NCBI GenBank assembly: GCA_003242645.1
Contig: QGVC01000117.1
Coordinates: 1-9,334 of the forward strand
Direction of reading: 5' to 3'
From: Pseudomonadota bacterium
GTDB taxonomy: Bacteria > Pseudomonadota > Alphaproteobacteria > Rhizobiales > Hyphomicrobiaceae
Length of the DNA: 9,334 nt
The number at the start of each line of letters is the position of its first letter. Position 1 is the stretch's first letter. Shown here in pieces: positions 1-6,674 of the stretch. The position numbers and the translations under genes are program-made. The notes under the pieces were generated by a model, which saw only the letters and a list, made by a program, of their open reading frames with translations, had not been told where the DNA came from and ran no database searches.

Positions 1-442
1 TCCCCACCATGATGGCCATCGGGTGCGCGTCCCGCCGGAAACCGGTGAAAAAACGGGTCATCTGCTCATGCACCATCGTGTGGCGGGTGATGGTGTTACG
101 GAATTCCTCCAGCTGCTGCTTCGTCGGCAGCTCACCGTAAAGCAGTAGGTGGCAAACCTCGATGAAGGTCGACTGCTCCGCCAGCTGCTCGATCGGGTAG
201 CCGCGATAAAGGAGTATGCCGTTCTCGCCGTCGATGTACGTGATGCGGGACGAGCAATTGGCGGTCGACGTGAAGCCCGGATCGTAGGTGAAGCAGCCGG
301 TCTCTCGGTAAAGGCGAGTGACGTCGATGACATCCGGCCCTATCGAGCCAGAGCGGACCGGCAAAGTCACCTGCTTGCCATTGTAGGTCAGAGTCGCGGT
401 TTTCGTGTCGGCCTTGCCCGACGCGCTGTCGTGCACGTTCAT
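1..442 (-). CDS. gltA: Citrate synthase, N-terminal 147 residues (partial)
   Basis: Citrate synthase condenses oxaloacetate and acetyl-CoA to citrate, the entry step of the TCA cycle, in the cytoplasm. The visible 147 residues hold the N-terminal domain typical of the long, hexameric type II bacterial enzyme: a basic, beta-rich lead ([15 protein letters not shown], about residues 15-29), then the family signature [20 protein letters not shown] at residues 57-76, then [13 protein letters not shown] at 79-91 and LLLYGELPT at 99-107. The catalytic His and Asp residues lie further on, beyond the left edge; full-length proteins are about 430 residues. The ATG at 442-440 was chosen because AAAGGA lies six bases upstream and the conserved region begins at the usual distance. 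It is on the same strand as gltX and 227 bp downstream of it, so it probably has its own promoter. Confidence in the family is high although only about a third is present. Confidence 0.95.
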   Translation of the reverse strand, partial: MNVHDSASGKADTKTATLTYNGKQVTLPVRSGSIGPDVIDVTRLYRETGCFTYDPGFTSTANCSSRITYIDGENGILLYRGYPIEQLAEQSTFIEVCHLLLYGELPTKQQLEEFRNTITRHTMVHEQMTRFFTGFRRDAHPMAIMVG

Positions 443-448
443 CGCCAA

Positions 449-454
449 TCCTTT
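449..454 (-). promoter_or_regulatory. Ribosome binding site of gltA
   Basis: AAAGGA on the minus strand, six bases before the ATG at 442-440. It is the best Shine-Dalgarno match near this start and decides it over a weaker TTG codon two codons upstream. Confidence 0.7.
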
Positions 455-461
455 CGATCGT

Positions 462-493
462 CTCGACGCCTGCCCCGTACGCCCACCGTCGAG
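462..493. repeat. 7-bp inverted repeat in the gltA leader
   Basis: CTCGACG at 462-468 is the exact reverse complement of CGTCGAG at 487-493, with an 18-base loop. On the gltA transcript it would form a stem starting about 20 bases before the start codon, just upstream of the ribosome binding site. Perfect 7-bp pairs can arise by chance in G+C-rich DNA, so function is not established. Confidence 0.35.
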
Positions 494-527
494 GAGCGCG
501 GCACGCTTCGGCAGCCTGGCGCCACCT

Positions 528-555
528 GCTATTACACATTTCGCGCTGCGACAAG
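528..555 (-). promoter_or_regulatory. Possible gltA promoter (weak match)
   Basis: On the minus strand CTTGTC (555-550) resembles the alphaproteobacterial -35 element CTTGAC, and AATAGC or TAATAG around 534-528 could act as a -10, with a spacer of only 15-16 bases. It lies about 90 bases upstream of the gltA start. The match is poor and the call rests mainly on position; mapping of transcript 5' ends would decide it. Confidence 0.25.
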
Positions 556-669
556 ACGGCCAATGGGCGAAACTTGCAGCTTCGAGTTCACGCGAACGAC
601 ACCGAACAACGTCCGAGGATTACGGCGGTTCGCGCTCCCACGGGCTGGATCGCAGCAAGCGGTTCGTCC

Positions 670-2112
670 TTAAGCCAGTGCTTGATCCCGGATCCGCGCG
701 AGGGCCTCATCGCGGCCCAGCACAGCCATCACGTCAAACACTGGCGGAGACACGGAGCGGCCGGTGAGCGCCGCCCTGAGCGGTTGTGCCACGCCACCAA
801 GCTTAAGGCCTTCGGCTTCCGCGAAGCTGCGCACTTCGGTTTCGAGCGCGCTGGCGGTCCACTCGGCTGCTTCGAGCCGGGGAAGCAATCGCCCGAGCAC
901 CTTGCGAGCGTCCTCGGTGAGAAGCTTTGTGGCTTTTTCATCCAGGGCAAGCGGGCGCTCGGCGATGATGAAGGCCGCGCCGTCGACCAACTCCTTCAGT
1001 GTTTTCGAGCGCGTTTTCAGGCTGGGTAAGGCGGCGGCAAGCTTCTCCCAGCCGGCCGACGCGAATCGCGCCTCGAGCTCACGGCCGTTCTCCATCTCCG
1101 GTAGAGCCTGCTTGGTTCGTTCGAGCAGCTCGTCGTCGGGCGTGTTGCGGATGTAGTAGCCGTTCAGGTCCTCAAGCTTGGCAAAGTCGAAGCGCGCGGG
1201 CGAGCGGCCGATGCCATCGAGGTCGAACCACTCGATCATCTGCTCCGTCGTGAAAATCTCGTCATCACCGTGGCTCCAGCCGAGGCGCACGAGATAGTTG
1301 CGCAAAGCCGCAGGCAGGTAGCCCATCGCCCGGTACGCCTCGACGCCCAGTGCACCGTGACGCTTGGAGAGCTTGGCGCCATCGGGGCCATGGATCAGCG
1401 GGACGTGGGCGAAGACGGGCACCTCCCAACCCAGGGCGCGGTAGATTTGCATCTGGCGCGCGGCATTGGTGAGGTGATCCACGCCGCGGATGATGTGGGT
1501 GACGCCCATGTCGTGGTCATCGACGACGACCGCGAGATTGTACGTTGGCGTCCCGTCGCTGCGCAGGATGATGAGGTCGTCCAGGTGCTCGTTCTGGAAC
1601 ACGACCCGGCCCTGCACCCGATCCTCAATGACGGTCTCTCCAGTGCGCGGCGTCTTGATGCGAATGGCCGGCTTCACACCGGGAGGCGCCTCGGAGGGGT
1701 CGCGGTCGCGCCAGTAGCCGTTGTAGACGGGGGGCCGGCCCTCTGCCTCGGCCTTCTTGCGCATGGCCTCGAGCTCCTCGGGGGTGCAGTAGCACCGATA
1801 GGCATTGCCCGTACGGAGCAGCTCCTCGACGACCTCGCGGTGGCGGTCAACCCGGGTCGATTGGAAAACCGGCTCATCGTCCCAATCGAGCTCCAGCCAC
1901 TTCAACCCATCGAGAATGGCGTCGATTGCCTCCTTGGTCGACCGTTCGCGGTCGGTATCCTCGATGCGCAGCAGGAATTTCCCGCCCGTGTGCTTGGCGT
2001 AGAGCCAGTTGAACAGGGCCGTCCGCGCGCCGCCGATGTGCAAGAAGCCTGTCGGTGAGGGCGCGAAACGCGTAACAACGCCGGACCCGCGGTCCGCTGT
2101 GCCGGTGCTCAT
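670..2112 (-). CDS. gltX: Glutamyl-tRNA synthetase
   Basis: A 480-residue class I aminoacyl-tRNA synthetase that charges tRNA(Glu) with glutamate. Alphaproteobacteria often carry two GltX proteins and make Gln-tRNA(Gln) through mischarging and GatCAB; which type this is cannot be told from sequence alone. The Rossmann catalytic core begins with [19 protein letters not shown] (residues 12-30), which holds the HIGH-type motif HIGG at 25-28. The KMSKS-type motif is KLSKR at 247-251. LRIEDTD at 48-54 and the [20 protein letters not shown] stretch at 191-210 are typical glutamate-site segments, and the C-terminal part is the helical anticodon-binding domain. The Cys-x-Cys at 107-109 remains, but its partner Cys-x-His pair of zinc-binding family members is replaced by Trp134 and Asp136, so zinc is probably not bound; I believe this is common in relatives. 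ATG at 2112-2110 gives the usual short lead before the core, but no good ribosome binding site precedes it. It is divergent from comEC, 89 bp apart. Confidence 0.97.
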   Translation of the reverse strand: MSTGTADRGSGVVTRFAPSPTGFLHIGGARTALFNWLYAKHTGGKFLLRIEDTDRERSTKEAIDAILDGLKWLELDWDDEPVFQSTRVDRHREVVEELLRTGNAYRCYCTPEELEAMRKKAEAEGRPPVYNGYWRDRDPSEAPPGVKPAIRIKTPRTGETVIEDRVQGRVVFQNEHLDDLIILRSDGTPTYNLAVVVDDHDMGVTHIIRGVDHLTNAARQMQIYRALGWEVPVFAHVPLIHGPDGAKLSKRHGALGVEAYRAMGYLPAALRNYLVRLGWSHGDDEIFTTEQMIEWFDLDGIGRSPARFDFAKLEDLNGYYIRNTPDDELLERTKQALPEMENGRELEARFASAGWEKLAAALPSLKTRSKTLKELVDGAAFIIAERPLALDEKATKLLTEDARKVLGRLLPRLEAAEWTASALETEVRSFAEAEGLKLGGVAQPLRAALTGRSVSPPVFDVMAVLGRDEALARIRDQALA

Positions 2113-2168
2113 GATTTGCGCTAGTCTCTGTTTCCCGATGAAGACGTGCGCCGCGGTTTAGCACAGCC

Positions 2169-2195
2169 GGGCCGAGGGAGCGAGCGGGGCGGGGG
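2169..2195 (+). other. G-quadruplex motif in the gltX-comEC divergent region
   Basis: Four G-tracts on the plus strand fit the canonical G3+N1-7 rule: GGG at 2169-2171, GGG at 2176-2178, GGGG at 2186-2189 and GGGGG at 2191-2195, with loops of 4, 7 and 1 bases. Two further tracts follow inside the comEC start region (GGGGG 2210-2214, GGG 2216-2218). The motif ends six bases before the comEC GTG, so it occupies the place of the ribosome binding site on the comEC mRNA. Folding in the cell is inferred, not shown. Confidence 0.5.
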
Positions 2196-2201
2196 CGTTT
2201 C

Positions 2202-4505
2202 GTGACTCTGGGGGAGGGTGCGGCCGATGCGGCCGAATCGCGCTGGGTAGCGCGGGCGGCGCTCGTTCGATGGCTCACGAACCAGCTTCAGGAGGAGCAG
2301 GACCGCTGGTTTCTTTGGATCCCTGTGCTCTTCGGCCTCGGAATCTTCGCCTATTTCAAGCTGCCGGCGGAGCCGAGCCTTCTCGCAGCGCTTATGCCCG
2401 CGGTTATTGTGATCGCCTTGGCGGCCGTCGCTCGGACCGGGACGCTCGGCATCGTCGCAATCAACAGCGCTTTGGCGGTGTCGCTCGGTTTTGCCGCAGC
2501 GAAGGTGAGGAGCGATTGGGTGGCTGCGCCGGTGCTGGAACGTCAGCTCTACCGTGTCGAGGTCGAAGGGTTCCTGGAGACGGTTGAGCCGCGTTCGACG
2601 CGGGGCCAGCGTGTCACCGTCTGGGTCAGGCGCCTGGGAAATTTCCCGCCTGAGCAGACGCCGCGCCGCGTGCGCCTGCGCCTCATGTCGATATCGGCTG
2701 ATAGCCTTGAGCCTGGCCAATTGGTCCGGCTGAGGGCCAACCTCGCGCCACCATCCATGCCAGCGTTGCCGGGTGGGTACGATTTCGCGCGTGCCGCGTG
2801 GTTCGCCAGGCTTGGCGCCGTGGGGTACTCGGTTGATCGCCCGCAAATCCTGAAAGATGGTGCGAAACCGCCATGGTCGCTCCGGTTCATGCTTGCAACG
2901 GAGCGGCTGCGCCAGACAATTGGCGAGCGTGTCACCGCGGTTCTCCCAGGCGAGGAGGGCGCGCTCGCCACAGCTCTGATCACTGGTGAGCGCGGAGGCA
3001 TTTCTCCGGAGACCACGCAGGCATTCCGGGACTCCGGCCTCGTGCATCTCCTGTCGATCTCCGGCCTGCATATGGTCGTGATGGCGGGCTCCATATTCTA
3101 CGCAGTCCGGCTTGGGCTCGCCGCGATACCGGCAATCGCGTTGCGCTATCCGATCAAGAAATGGGCCGCGGCAATCGCTGTCGTCGGAGCTTTTGCTTAC
3201 CTCCTGATTTCGGGAAGCTCGTTTCCGACCGTCCGCGCCTGGATCACCATCACGATTGCCTTCGGCGCCATCATGCTCGATCGGCCGGCATTGGCGCTGC
3301 GGAATGTTGCCCTGGCCGCGCTGATCATCATCGCCATTGCCCCCGAAAGTCTTTTCGATGCCGGTTTCCAGATGTCGTTTGCCGCCGTGGTCGCGCTGGT
3401 GTCAGCCTATGAGTACATCCGCGATCGCGCCGAGCAGCGGGGAGTAGGGCCGGGCCCGCGGTTCGGGCCGATTTTGCGTTTCCTGCTTTTTTTCGGCGGC
3501 ATCATCCTGACGACGGTCATAGCCAGTCTCGCAGTCGCTCCATTCTCCGCTTTCCATTTCAATACCAGCCAGCAGTATGCCGTGCTGGCCAATCTCATCG
3601 CCGTTCCAGTCTGCAACATCATCGTCATGCCGGCGGCACTCGCCACACTGATCGCGATGCCGTTTGGCCTCGAGGCCTTGCCGCTTTGGGTGATGGAAAA
3701 GGGCATTCGTGTGATCGTCTGGTGTGCCTATTCCGTTGCCCAACTTCCTGGCGCCGTCGCCAGCATTCCCGCATTTTCCGAAGTCGCTATGGGGCTCATG
3801 CTGCTGGGAGGCTTGTGGCTTTGCCTGTGGCGCACGCGCTGGCGGCTACTGGGTATCGGCATCTTTGCAGCAGGGCTGGCTTTGGCACCGACCATGTCGC
3901 GGCCTGACATTCTCGTCGGTCGCAATGCGGAGCTTGTCGCCGTTCGTGGGCCGCAAGGCCGGCTTTCCGCGCTGCCCGCCGCTGGAGGGAGCTATGAGCT
4001 GCAGCGCTGGCTCGAAAGCGATGGTGACGCGCGATCTTACCACCCGGCCTCGGATGTGTTTCGCTGCGATGCCGTCGGCTGCACGGCGAACGTCAAGAAT
4101 CGGACGGTTGCGGTGGTGCGCCATCCCGCGGCTTTGGCTGAAGATTGTAGCCGCGCTGATATACTCGTAATTCCATTTCCTCGGCCCAAGGGCTGTAATC
4201 CGAAGGAAATCGCAATCGATTTTTATGCCGTTCGCGATCGCGGAACCCACGCCGTCTACATCGGGGAAACGGGCATTTCCGTTGTGACCGTCGTCGATTT
4301 CCGCGGCAACCGCCCATGGTCGAGGTCACCTGAGCGGCCGCGCCGAAGCGGGCGTGCGGAGCGCCAAAACGCCGCCTCTCAGACAGCTGAGAGCATTGCC
4401 TCGGACGACTTGAGCGAAACGTCACGCCGAAGCCATTCCAACTTCGAGGATGACGATGATCCAGTGATCGATCAGCTGCAAGCTCAGTCCGAGGAGGAGC
4501 CCTAA
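2202..4505 (+). CDS. comEC: ComEC/Rec2-family DNA uptake channel protein
   Basis: A 767-residue inner-membrane protein of the ComEC/Rec2 family, which passes single-stranded DNA into the cytoplasm during natural transformation. After a short cytoplasmic lead, hydrophobic segments lie at about 36-52, 60-77 and 82-100. A soluble OB-like N-terminal domain (DUF4131 type) follows, about 110-215. The Competence membrane domain runs from about 250 to 565 and holds the family hallmark ALITGERGGIS (258-268) and SGLVHLLSISGLHM (278-291), then many membrane helices. About residues 566-705 form a soluble domain with none of the HxHxDH metal ligands of the beta-lactamase domain found in Bacillus-type ComEC; it has four cysteines (622, 627, 649, 665). 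A polar, acidic tail ends in SEEEP. The start is GTG: the frame is closed upstream by a stop at 2139, and no ATG gives a full first helix. The ribosome binding site is only a G-rich tract. Natural competence cannot be concluded from this gene alone. Confidence 0.9.
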   Translation: MTLGEGAADAAESRWVARAALVRWLTNQLQEEQDRWFLWIPVLFGLGIFAYFKLPAEPSLLAALMPAVIVIALAAVARTGTLGIVAINSALAVSLGFAAAKVRSDWVAAPVLERQLYRVEVEGFLETVEPRSTRGQRVTVWVRRLGNFPPEQTPRRVRLRLMSISADSLEPGQLVRLRANLAPPSMPALPGGYDFARAAWFARLGAVGYSVDRPQILKDGAKPPWSLRFMLATERLRQTIGERVTAVLPGEEGALATALITGERGGISPETTQAFRDSGLVHLLSISGLHMVVMAGSIFYAVRLGLAAIPAIALRYPIKKWAAAIAVVGAFAYLLISGSSFPTVRAWITITIAFGAIMLDRPALALRNVALAALIIIAIAPESLFDAGFQMSFAAVVALVSAYEYIRDRAEQRGVGPGPRFGPILRFLLFFGGIILTTVIASLAVAPFSAFHFNTSQQYAVLANLIAVPVCNIIVMPAALATLIAMPFGLEALPLWVMEKGIRVIVWCAYSVAQLPGAVASIPAFSEVAMGLMLLGGLWLCLWRTRWRLLGIGIFAAGLALAPTMSRPDILVGRNAELVAVRGPQGRLSALPAAGGSYELQRWLESDGDARSYHPASDVFRCDAVGCTANVKNRTVAVVRHPAALAEDCSRADILVIPFPRPKGCNPKEIAIDFYAVRDRGTHAVYIGETGISVVTVVDFRGNRPWSRSPERPRRSGRAERQNAASQTAESIASDDLSETSRRSHSNFEDDDDPVIDQLQAQSEEEP

Positions 4506-4636
4506 GCAGCTATCCTCGAATGCGAGGGAGCGGTGCTGGCAGAGCGTCAGCTCACGATCTCAAACCTTGCGCGCTGTTCGTGGTCCGCGCCGGCAACGAC
4601 ACGACTGTGATGCACCAATGTCCGGCTACTGCAGCC
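4506..4636. other. Convergent comEC-lexA intergenic region
   Basis: The 131 bp between the two stop codons. Nine bases after comEC there is a small stem, CCTCG (4514-4518) with CGAGG (4523-4527) around a 4-base loop, extendable by one T-G pair. No T-run follows on either strand, so it is a weak terminator candidate at best. Nothing else recognisable was found; a 90-residue open frame starting at 4520 runs antisense into lexA and is a shadow. Confidence 0.5.
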
Positions 4637-5344
4637 TCAATAGCGCCGCATCAGGGCGACGAGACGCCCCTGGATCTCGATCTGGTCCGGCCCAAAGATG
4701 CGCGTCTCGTAATTCGGGTTGGCAGCTTCGAGAGCGATGGCGGAGCCGCGCTTCCGGAGACGTTTGAGCGTCGCCTCCTCCCCATCCACTAAAGCGACGA
4801 CGATATCGCCGTTCTCCGCCGTATTGCAGCGCTTGATGATGACGATGTCGCCGTCCTGGATGCCGGCTTCGATCATCGAATCGCCGCGCACCTCCAACGC
4901 AAAGTGCTCGCCAGTGGACAACAGCTCCGGAGGACACGCGATGTCGTGCGTGTGGGTCTGAATGGCGCTAATCGGCACGCCGGCAGCGATGCGGCCCATG
5001 ACCGGCACGGAGACCGTGCGGGTGTCGATCATGCTGGATGATGGGATGGCGAGCTGCGACTGCTTGCCGAGCCGGCCCTCGATAACGCTGGGCGTGAAGC
5101 CGGTTCGCCGTGGCTGGGCTGCCTCCGCATTCTCCGGCAACTTGATCACCTCGAGCGCACGAGCGCGGTGGGGCAAACGCCGGATGAAGCCGCGCTCCTC
5201 GAGGGCGGTGATGAGCCGATGGATGCCGGACTTCGACTTCAAGTCCAGAGCATCCTTCATCTCATCGAACGACGGCGGAACACCGGTCTCCTGCAGGCGC
5301 GCGTGAATGAAAAGCAAAAGCTCTTTCTGTTTCTGTGTCAGCAT
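4637..5344 (-). CDS. lexA: LexA, SOS-response repressor
   Basis: A 235-residue LexA. It represses DNA-damage genes and cleaves itself when RecA is activated on single-stranded DNA. Residues 1-65 form the winged helix-turn-helix DNA-binding domain, with [17 protein letters not shown] at the start and [20 protein letters not shown] at about 24-43 spanning the recognition helix region. A longer linker (about 66-110) is usual in alphaproteobacteria. The S24 peptidase domain contains the Ala-Gly cleavage site at 121-122 (GRIAAG), the catalytic Ser156 in GDSMIEAGI and the catalytic Lys194 in ATLKR, so the protein looks fully active in self-cleavage. The ATG at 5344-5342 gives the standard N-terminus; only a weak GGAT ribosome site precedes it. 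lexA has its own promoter and operator (5392-5435), separate from moeA 121 bp upstream, and converges on comEC. Confidence 0.97.
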   Translation of the reverse strand: MLTQKQKELLLFIHARLQETGVPPSFDEMKDALDLKSKSGIHRLITALEERGFIRRLPHRARALEVIKLPENAEAAQPRRTGFTPSVIEGRLGKQSQLAIPSSSMIDTRTVSVPVMGRIAAGVPISAIQTHTHDIACPPELLSTGEHFALEVRGDSMIEAGIQDGDIVIIKRCNTAENGDIVVALVDGEEATLKRLRKRGSAIALEAANPNYETRIFGPDQIEIQGRLVALMRRY

Positions 5345-5391
5345 CTGATCCGGCGCCCCATCTGCAAGACAGCCCTGCTACCCGTGTGCCT

Positions 5392-5406
5392 GTACAAAAC
5401 ATGAAC
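5392..5406 (-). promoter_or_regulatory. Putative LexA box 1 of the lexA operator
   Basis: GTACAAAACATGAAC on the plus strand, that is GTTC-N7-GTAC on the lexA strand. The alphaproteobacterial LexA box is the direct repeat GTTC-N7-GTTC (GAAC-N7-GAAC on the other strand), so this has one mismatch in one half-site and an AT-rich spacer. It lies just after the -10 element, over the expected transcription start. Confidence 0.65.
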
Positions 5407-5430
5407 AAGATACTCGTACCGGTCTTGTTC
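5403..5430. repeat. 8-bp inverted repeat across the lexA promoter
   Basis: GAACAAGA (5403-5410) and TCTTGTTC (5423-5430) are exact reverse complements separated by 12 bases. The outer GAAC and GTTC are the better half-sites of LexA boxes 1 and 2, so the dyad may arrange two repressor sites symmetrically over the promoter. Confidence 0.6.
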
Positions 5431-5435
5431 TGCAA
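5407..5435 (-). promoter_or_regulatory. lexA promoter
   Basis: On the minus strand TTGCAG (5435-5430) and TATCTT (5412-5407) form a sigma-70-type -35/-10 pair with an exact 17-base spacer. Transcription would start near 5400, leaving a leader of about 55 bases before the lexA ATG. It is the best promoter match I found in the window, and both LexA boxes overlap or abut it, which supports autorepression. Confidence 0.65.
5416..5430 (+). promoter_or_regulatory. Putative LexA box 2 of the lexA operator
   Basis: GTACCGGTCTTGTTC, that is GTAC-N7-GTTC on the plus strand: one mismatch from GTTC-N7-GTTC. It fills the spacer between the -35 and -10 elements of the lexA promoter. Relative to box 1 it is in opposite orientation, 24 bases apart start to start. 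Confidence 0.55.
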
Positions 5436-5441
5436 GCCTGC

Positions 5442-5458
5442 CCGTCCACAAAGGACGG
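5442..5458 (-). terminator. Hairpin after moeA, possible operon terminator
   Basis: CCGTCC (5442-5447) pairs exactly with GGACGG (5453-5458) around a 5-base loop, giving a strong 6-bp G+C-rich stem that begins seven bases after the moeA stop codon. No T-run follows on the minus strand, so it is not a textbook intrinsic terminator; it could also act as a transcript-end stabiliser. It sits between moeA and the lexA -35 element, the right place to insulate lexA from the trp-moa-moe operon. Confidence 0.45.
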
Positions 5459-5465
5459 CCGAGGG

Positions 5466-6668
5466 CTAAAAATCCAGAAGGAGAACTTCGACCTCGGCAC
5501 CGGCAGGCAGCGCCGGAGCATGCGGCGGCCGTACTAACAGAACGTTGCTGGCAGCGAGCGGGGCCAAGAGCGAGCTGTCCTGGGAGCGTGCAAGCCGCAC
5601 GAGCTGGCGCCCGTCGGGCTCGCGTTGCAGTGTAGCCCGCATGTAGTGCTGCCGAGGGCCGTTGGCTTCCACAGGCTCGGCAAGGACAGCACGGACGGCG
5701 GCCGCCTCCTCGTCGGGCAGGCCAAGCAGGCGCCGCACCAGGGGCACGAGGAATACCCGCGTGCAGATCAGTGCGGATACGGGATTGCCTGGCAAGCCGA
5801 TGACGCGCTGTGGCCCCAAACGGCCGTAGAGCAGCGGCTTGCCCGGCCGCATGTCGATCTTCCAGAAGGACAGCTCCATGCCGAGGCTTTGCAGCACCGG
5901 CCCGACGAGGTCGTGGTCTCCCACGGAGGCGCCTCCGATGGTCACCAGAACATCGGCATCCCGGGCCGCTTCGACATGCTGGATAAGGCTCTCGCGATTG
6001 TCCCGCGCGATGCCAAGAAGTCTCGCATCTGCGCCGGCTTGTGTGAGGAGCGCCGCCACTCCCAGTGGATTGGACGAGACGATCTGACCTGGGCCGGGCA
6101 GCGTGCCAGGTGAGACCAGTTCATCGCCCGTCGCCAGGATCGCGACGACAGGTTTACGCCGGACAGGAACCTCGCCGTAGCCGGCTGCCGCCGCGAGCGT
6201 CACCTCCCGCGGACCAAGCCGGCGCCCCGGGTTGAGCAAAAGATCCGACTGCTGAAAATCGAAGCCGCGGCGGCGGATATGGTCGGGATCGGGACGCCCC
6301 TCGCGGACCTCCACGGATCCATCCAACGCCACCGTGTTTTCCTGAATGACGATCGCGTCAGCCCCCACCGGCAGCGGCGCGCCGGTGAAAATGCGCACAG
6401 CTTCTCCAGGTCCGACATGGCCCTCAAAGGGATGGCCGGCGGCAGCCTGCCCGATCACCTTCAACCTCACGGGCAGCTTTTCAACGTCGGCGCTCCGGAC
6501 GGCGTAGCCGTCCATGGCCGAGGCATCGAATGGCGGCTGGGTCAGGCGTGCCGTGAGCGGTTCGGAAAGGATGCGCCCGGCGGCCTGCGCGATCGGCACC
6601 AGCTCCGCGGGCGTTGGCGTGACGTCCGCGATAATTCTCTGCAGAGCCTCTTCGACCGACAGCGCCAC
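5466..6668 (-). CDS. moeA: Molybdopterin molybdenumtransferase MoeA
   Basis: MoeA, 400 residues, inserts molybdate into adenylylated molybdopterin in the last general step of molybdenum cofactor synthesis. Domains in order: MoeA N-terminal region (about 1-165) with PPFDASAMDGYAVRSAD at 45-61, which holds the conserved Asp53, and IFTGAPLPVGAD at 93-104; the MoCF-binding domain (about 174-315) with ATGDEL at 179-184, GGASVGDHD at 245-253 and GLPGNPVSA at 291-299; and the small beta C-terminal domain (about 325-398). All family active-site motifs that I recognise are intact and the length is normal. The start is GTG at 6668-6666; an in-frame stop, the moaC stop itself, lies three codons upstream, so no earlier start is possible. 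AAGGAG lies inside the last moaC codons, 12 bases before the GTG, which suggests translational coupling. It is the last gene of the operon. Confidence 0.96.
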   Translation of the reverse strand: MALSVEEALQRIIADVTPTPAELVPIAQAAGRILSEPLTARLTQPPFDASAMDGYAVRSADVEKLPVRLKVIGQAAAGHPFEGHVGPGEAVRIFTGAPLPVGADAIVIQENTVALDGSVEVREGRPDPDHIRRRGFDFQQSDLLLNPGRRLGPREVTLAAAAGYGEVPVRRKPVVAILATGDELVSPGTLPGPGQIVSSNPLGVAALLTQAGADARLLGIARDNRESLIQHVEAARDADVLVTIGGASVGDHDLVGPVLQSLGMELSFWKIDMRPGKPLLYGRLGPQRVIGLPGNPVSALICTRVFLVPLVRRLLGLPDEEAAAVRAVLAEPVEANGPRQHYMRATLQREPDGRQLVRLARSQDSSLLAPLAASNVLLVRPPHAPALPAGAEVEVLLLDF

Positions 6669-6674
6669 GAAGTT

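Larger units (their letters stand above)
443..669. other. gltX-gltA intergenic region
   Basis: The 227 bp between the gltX stop and the gltA start. No real gene is seen here: the open frames crossing it are shadows that continue antisense into gltA or gltX. It holds the gltA ribosome binding site, a weak promoter-like pair near 529-555, a 7-bp inverted repeat at 462-493 and a short direct repeat GCGGTTCG at 635-642 and 659-666 (plus-strand reading), just after the end of gltX. No hairpin with a T-run that would end the gltX transcript was found, so read-through from gltX into gltA is possible. Confidence 0.6.

Noticed and set aside
107..136. Loss of the GltX zinc site as a sign of a broken or unusual enzyme (GltX residues 107-136)
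   Set aside because: The catalytic motifs are intact, and many bacterial GltX proteins lack the full set of zinc ligands, so this is normal variation.
132..563. A 143-residue minus-strand frame across the gltA start and leader
   Set aside because: It reads gltA in the wrong frame. The gltA frame gives a clear citrate synthase sequence with a good ribosome site.
1270..2058. A 262-residue plus-strand open frame antisense to gltX
   Set aside because: It lies wholly inside the gltX gene, which has all its motifs. Long antisense frames are common opposite G+C-rich genes, and the product resembles no family I know.
2121..3071. A 316-residue minus-strand open frame antisense to the start of comEC
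   Set aside because: It is rich in Arg, Pro and His, as expected for the antisense of a G+C-rich gene, has no recognisable domain, and overlaps the conserved ComEC reading.
4514..4528. Hairpin after comEC as a bidirectional terminator
   Set aside because: The stem is only five or six pairs and has no T-run on either strand, so I describe it within the intergenic entry and do not call it a terminator.
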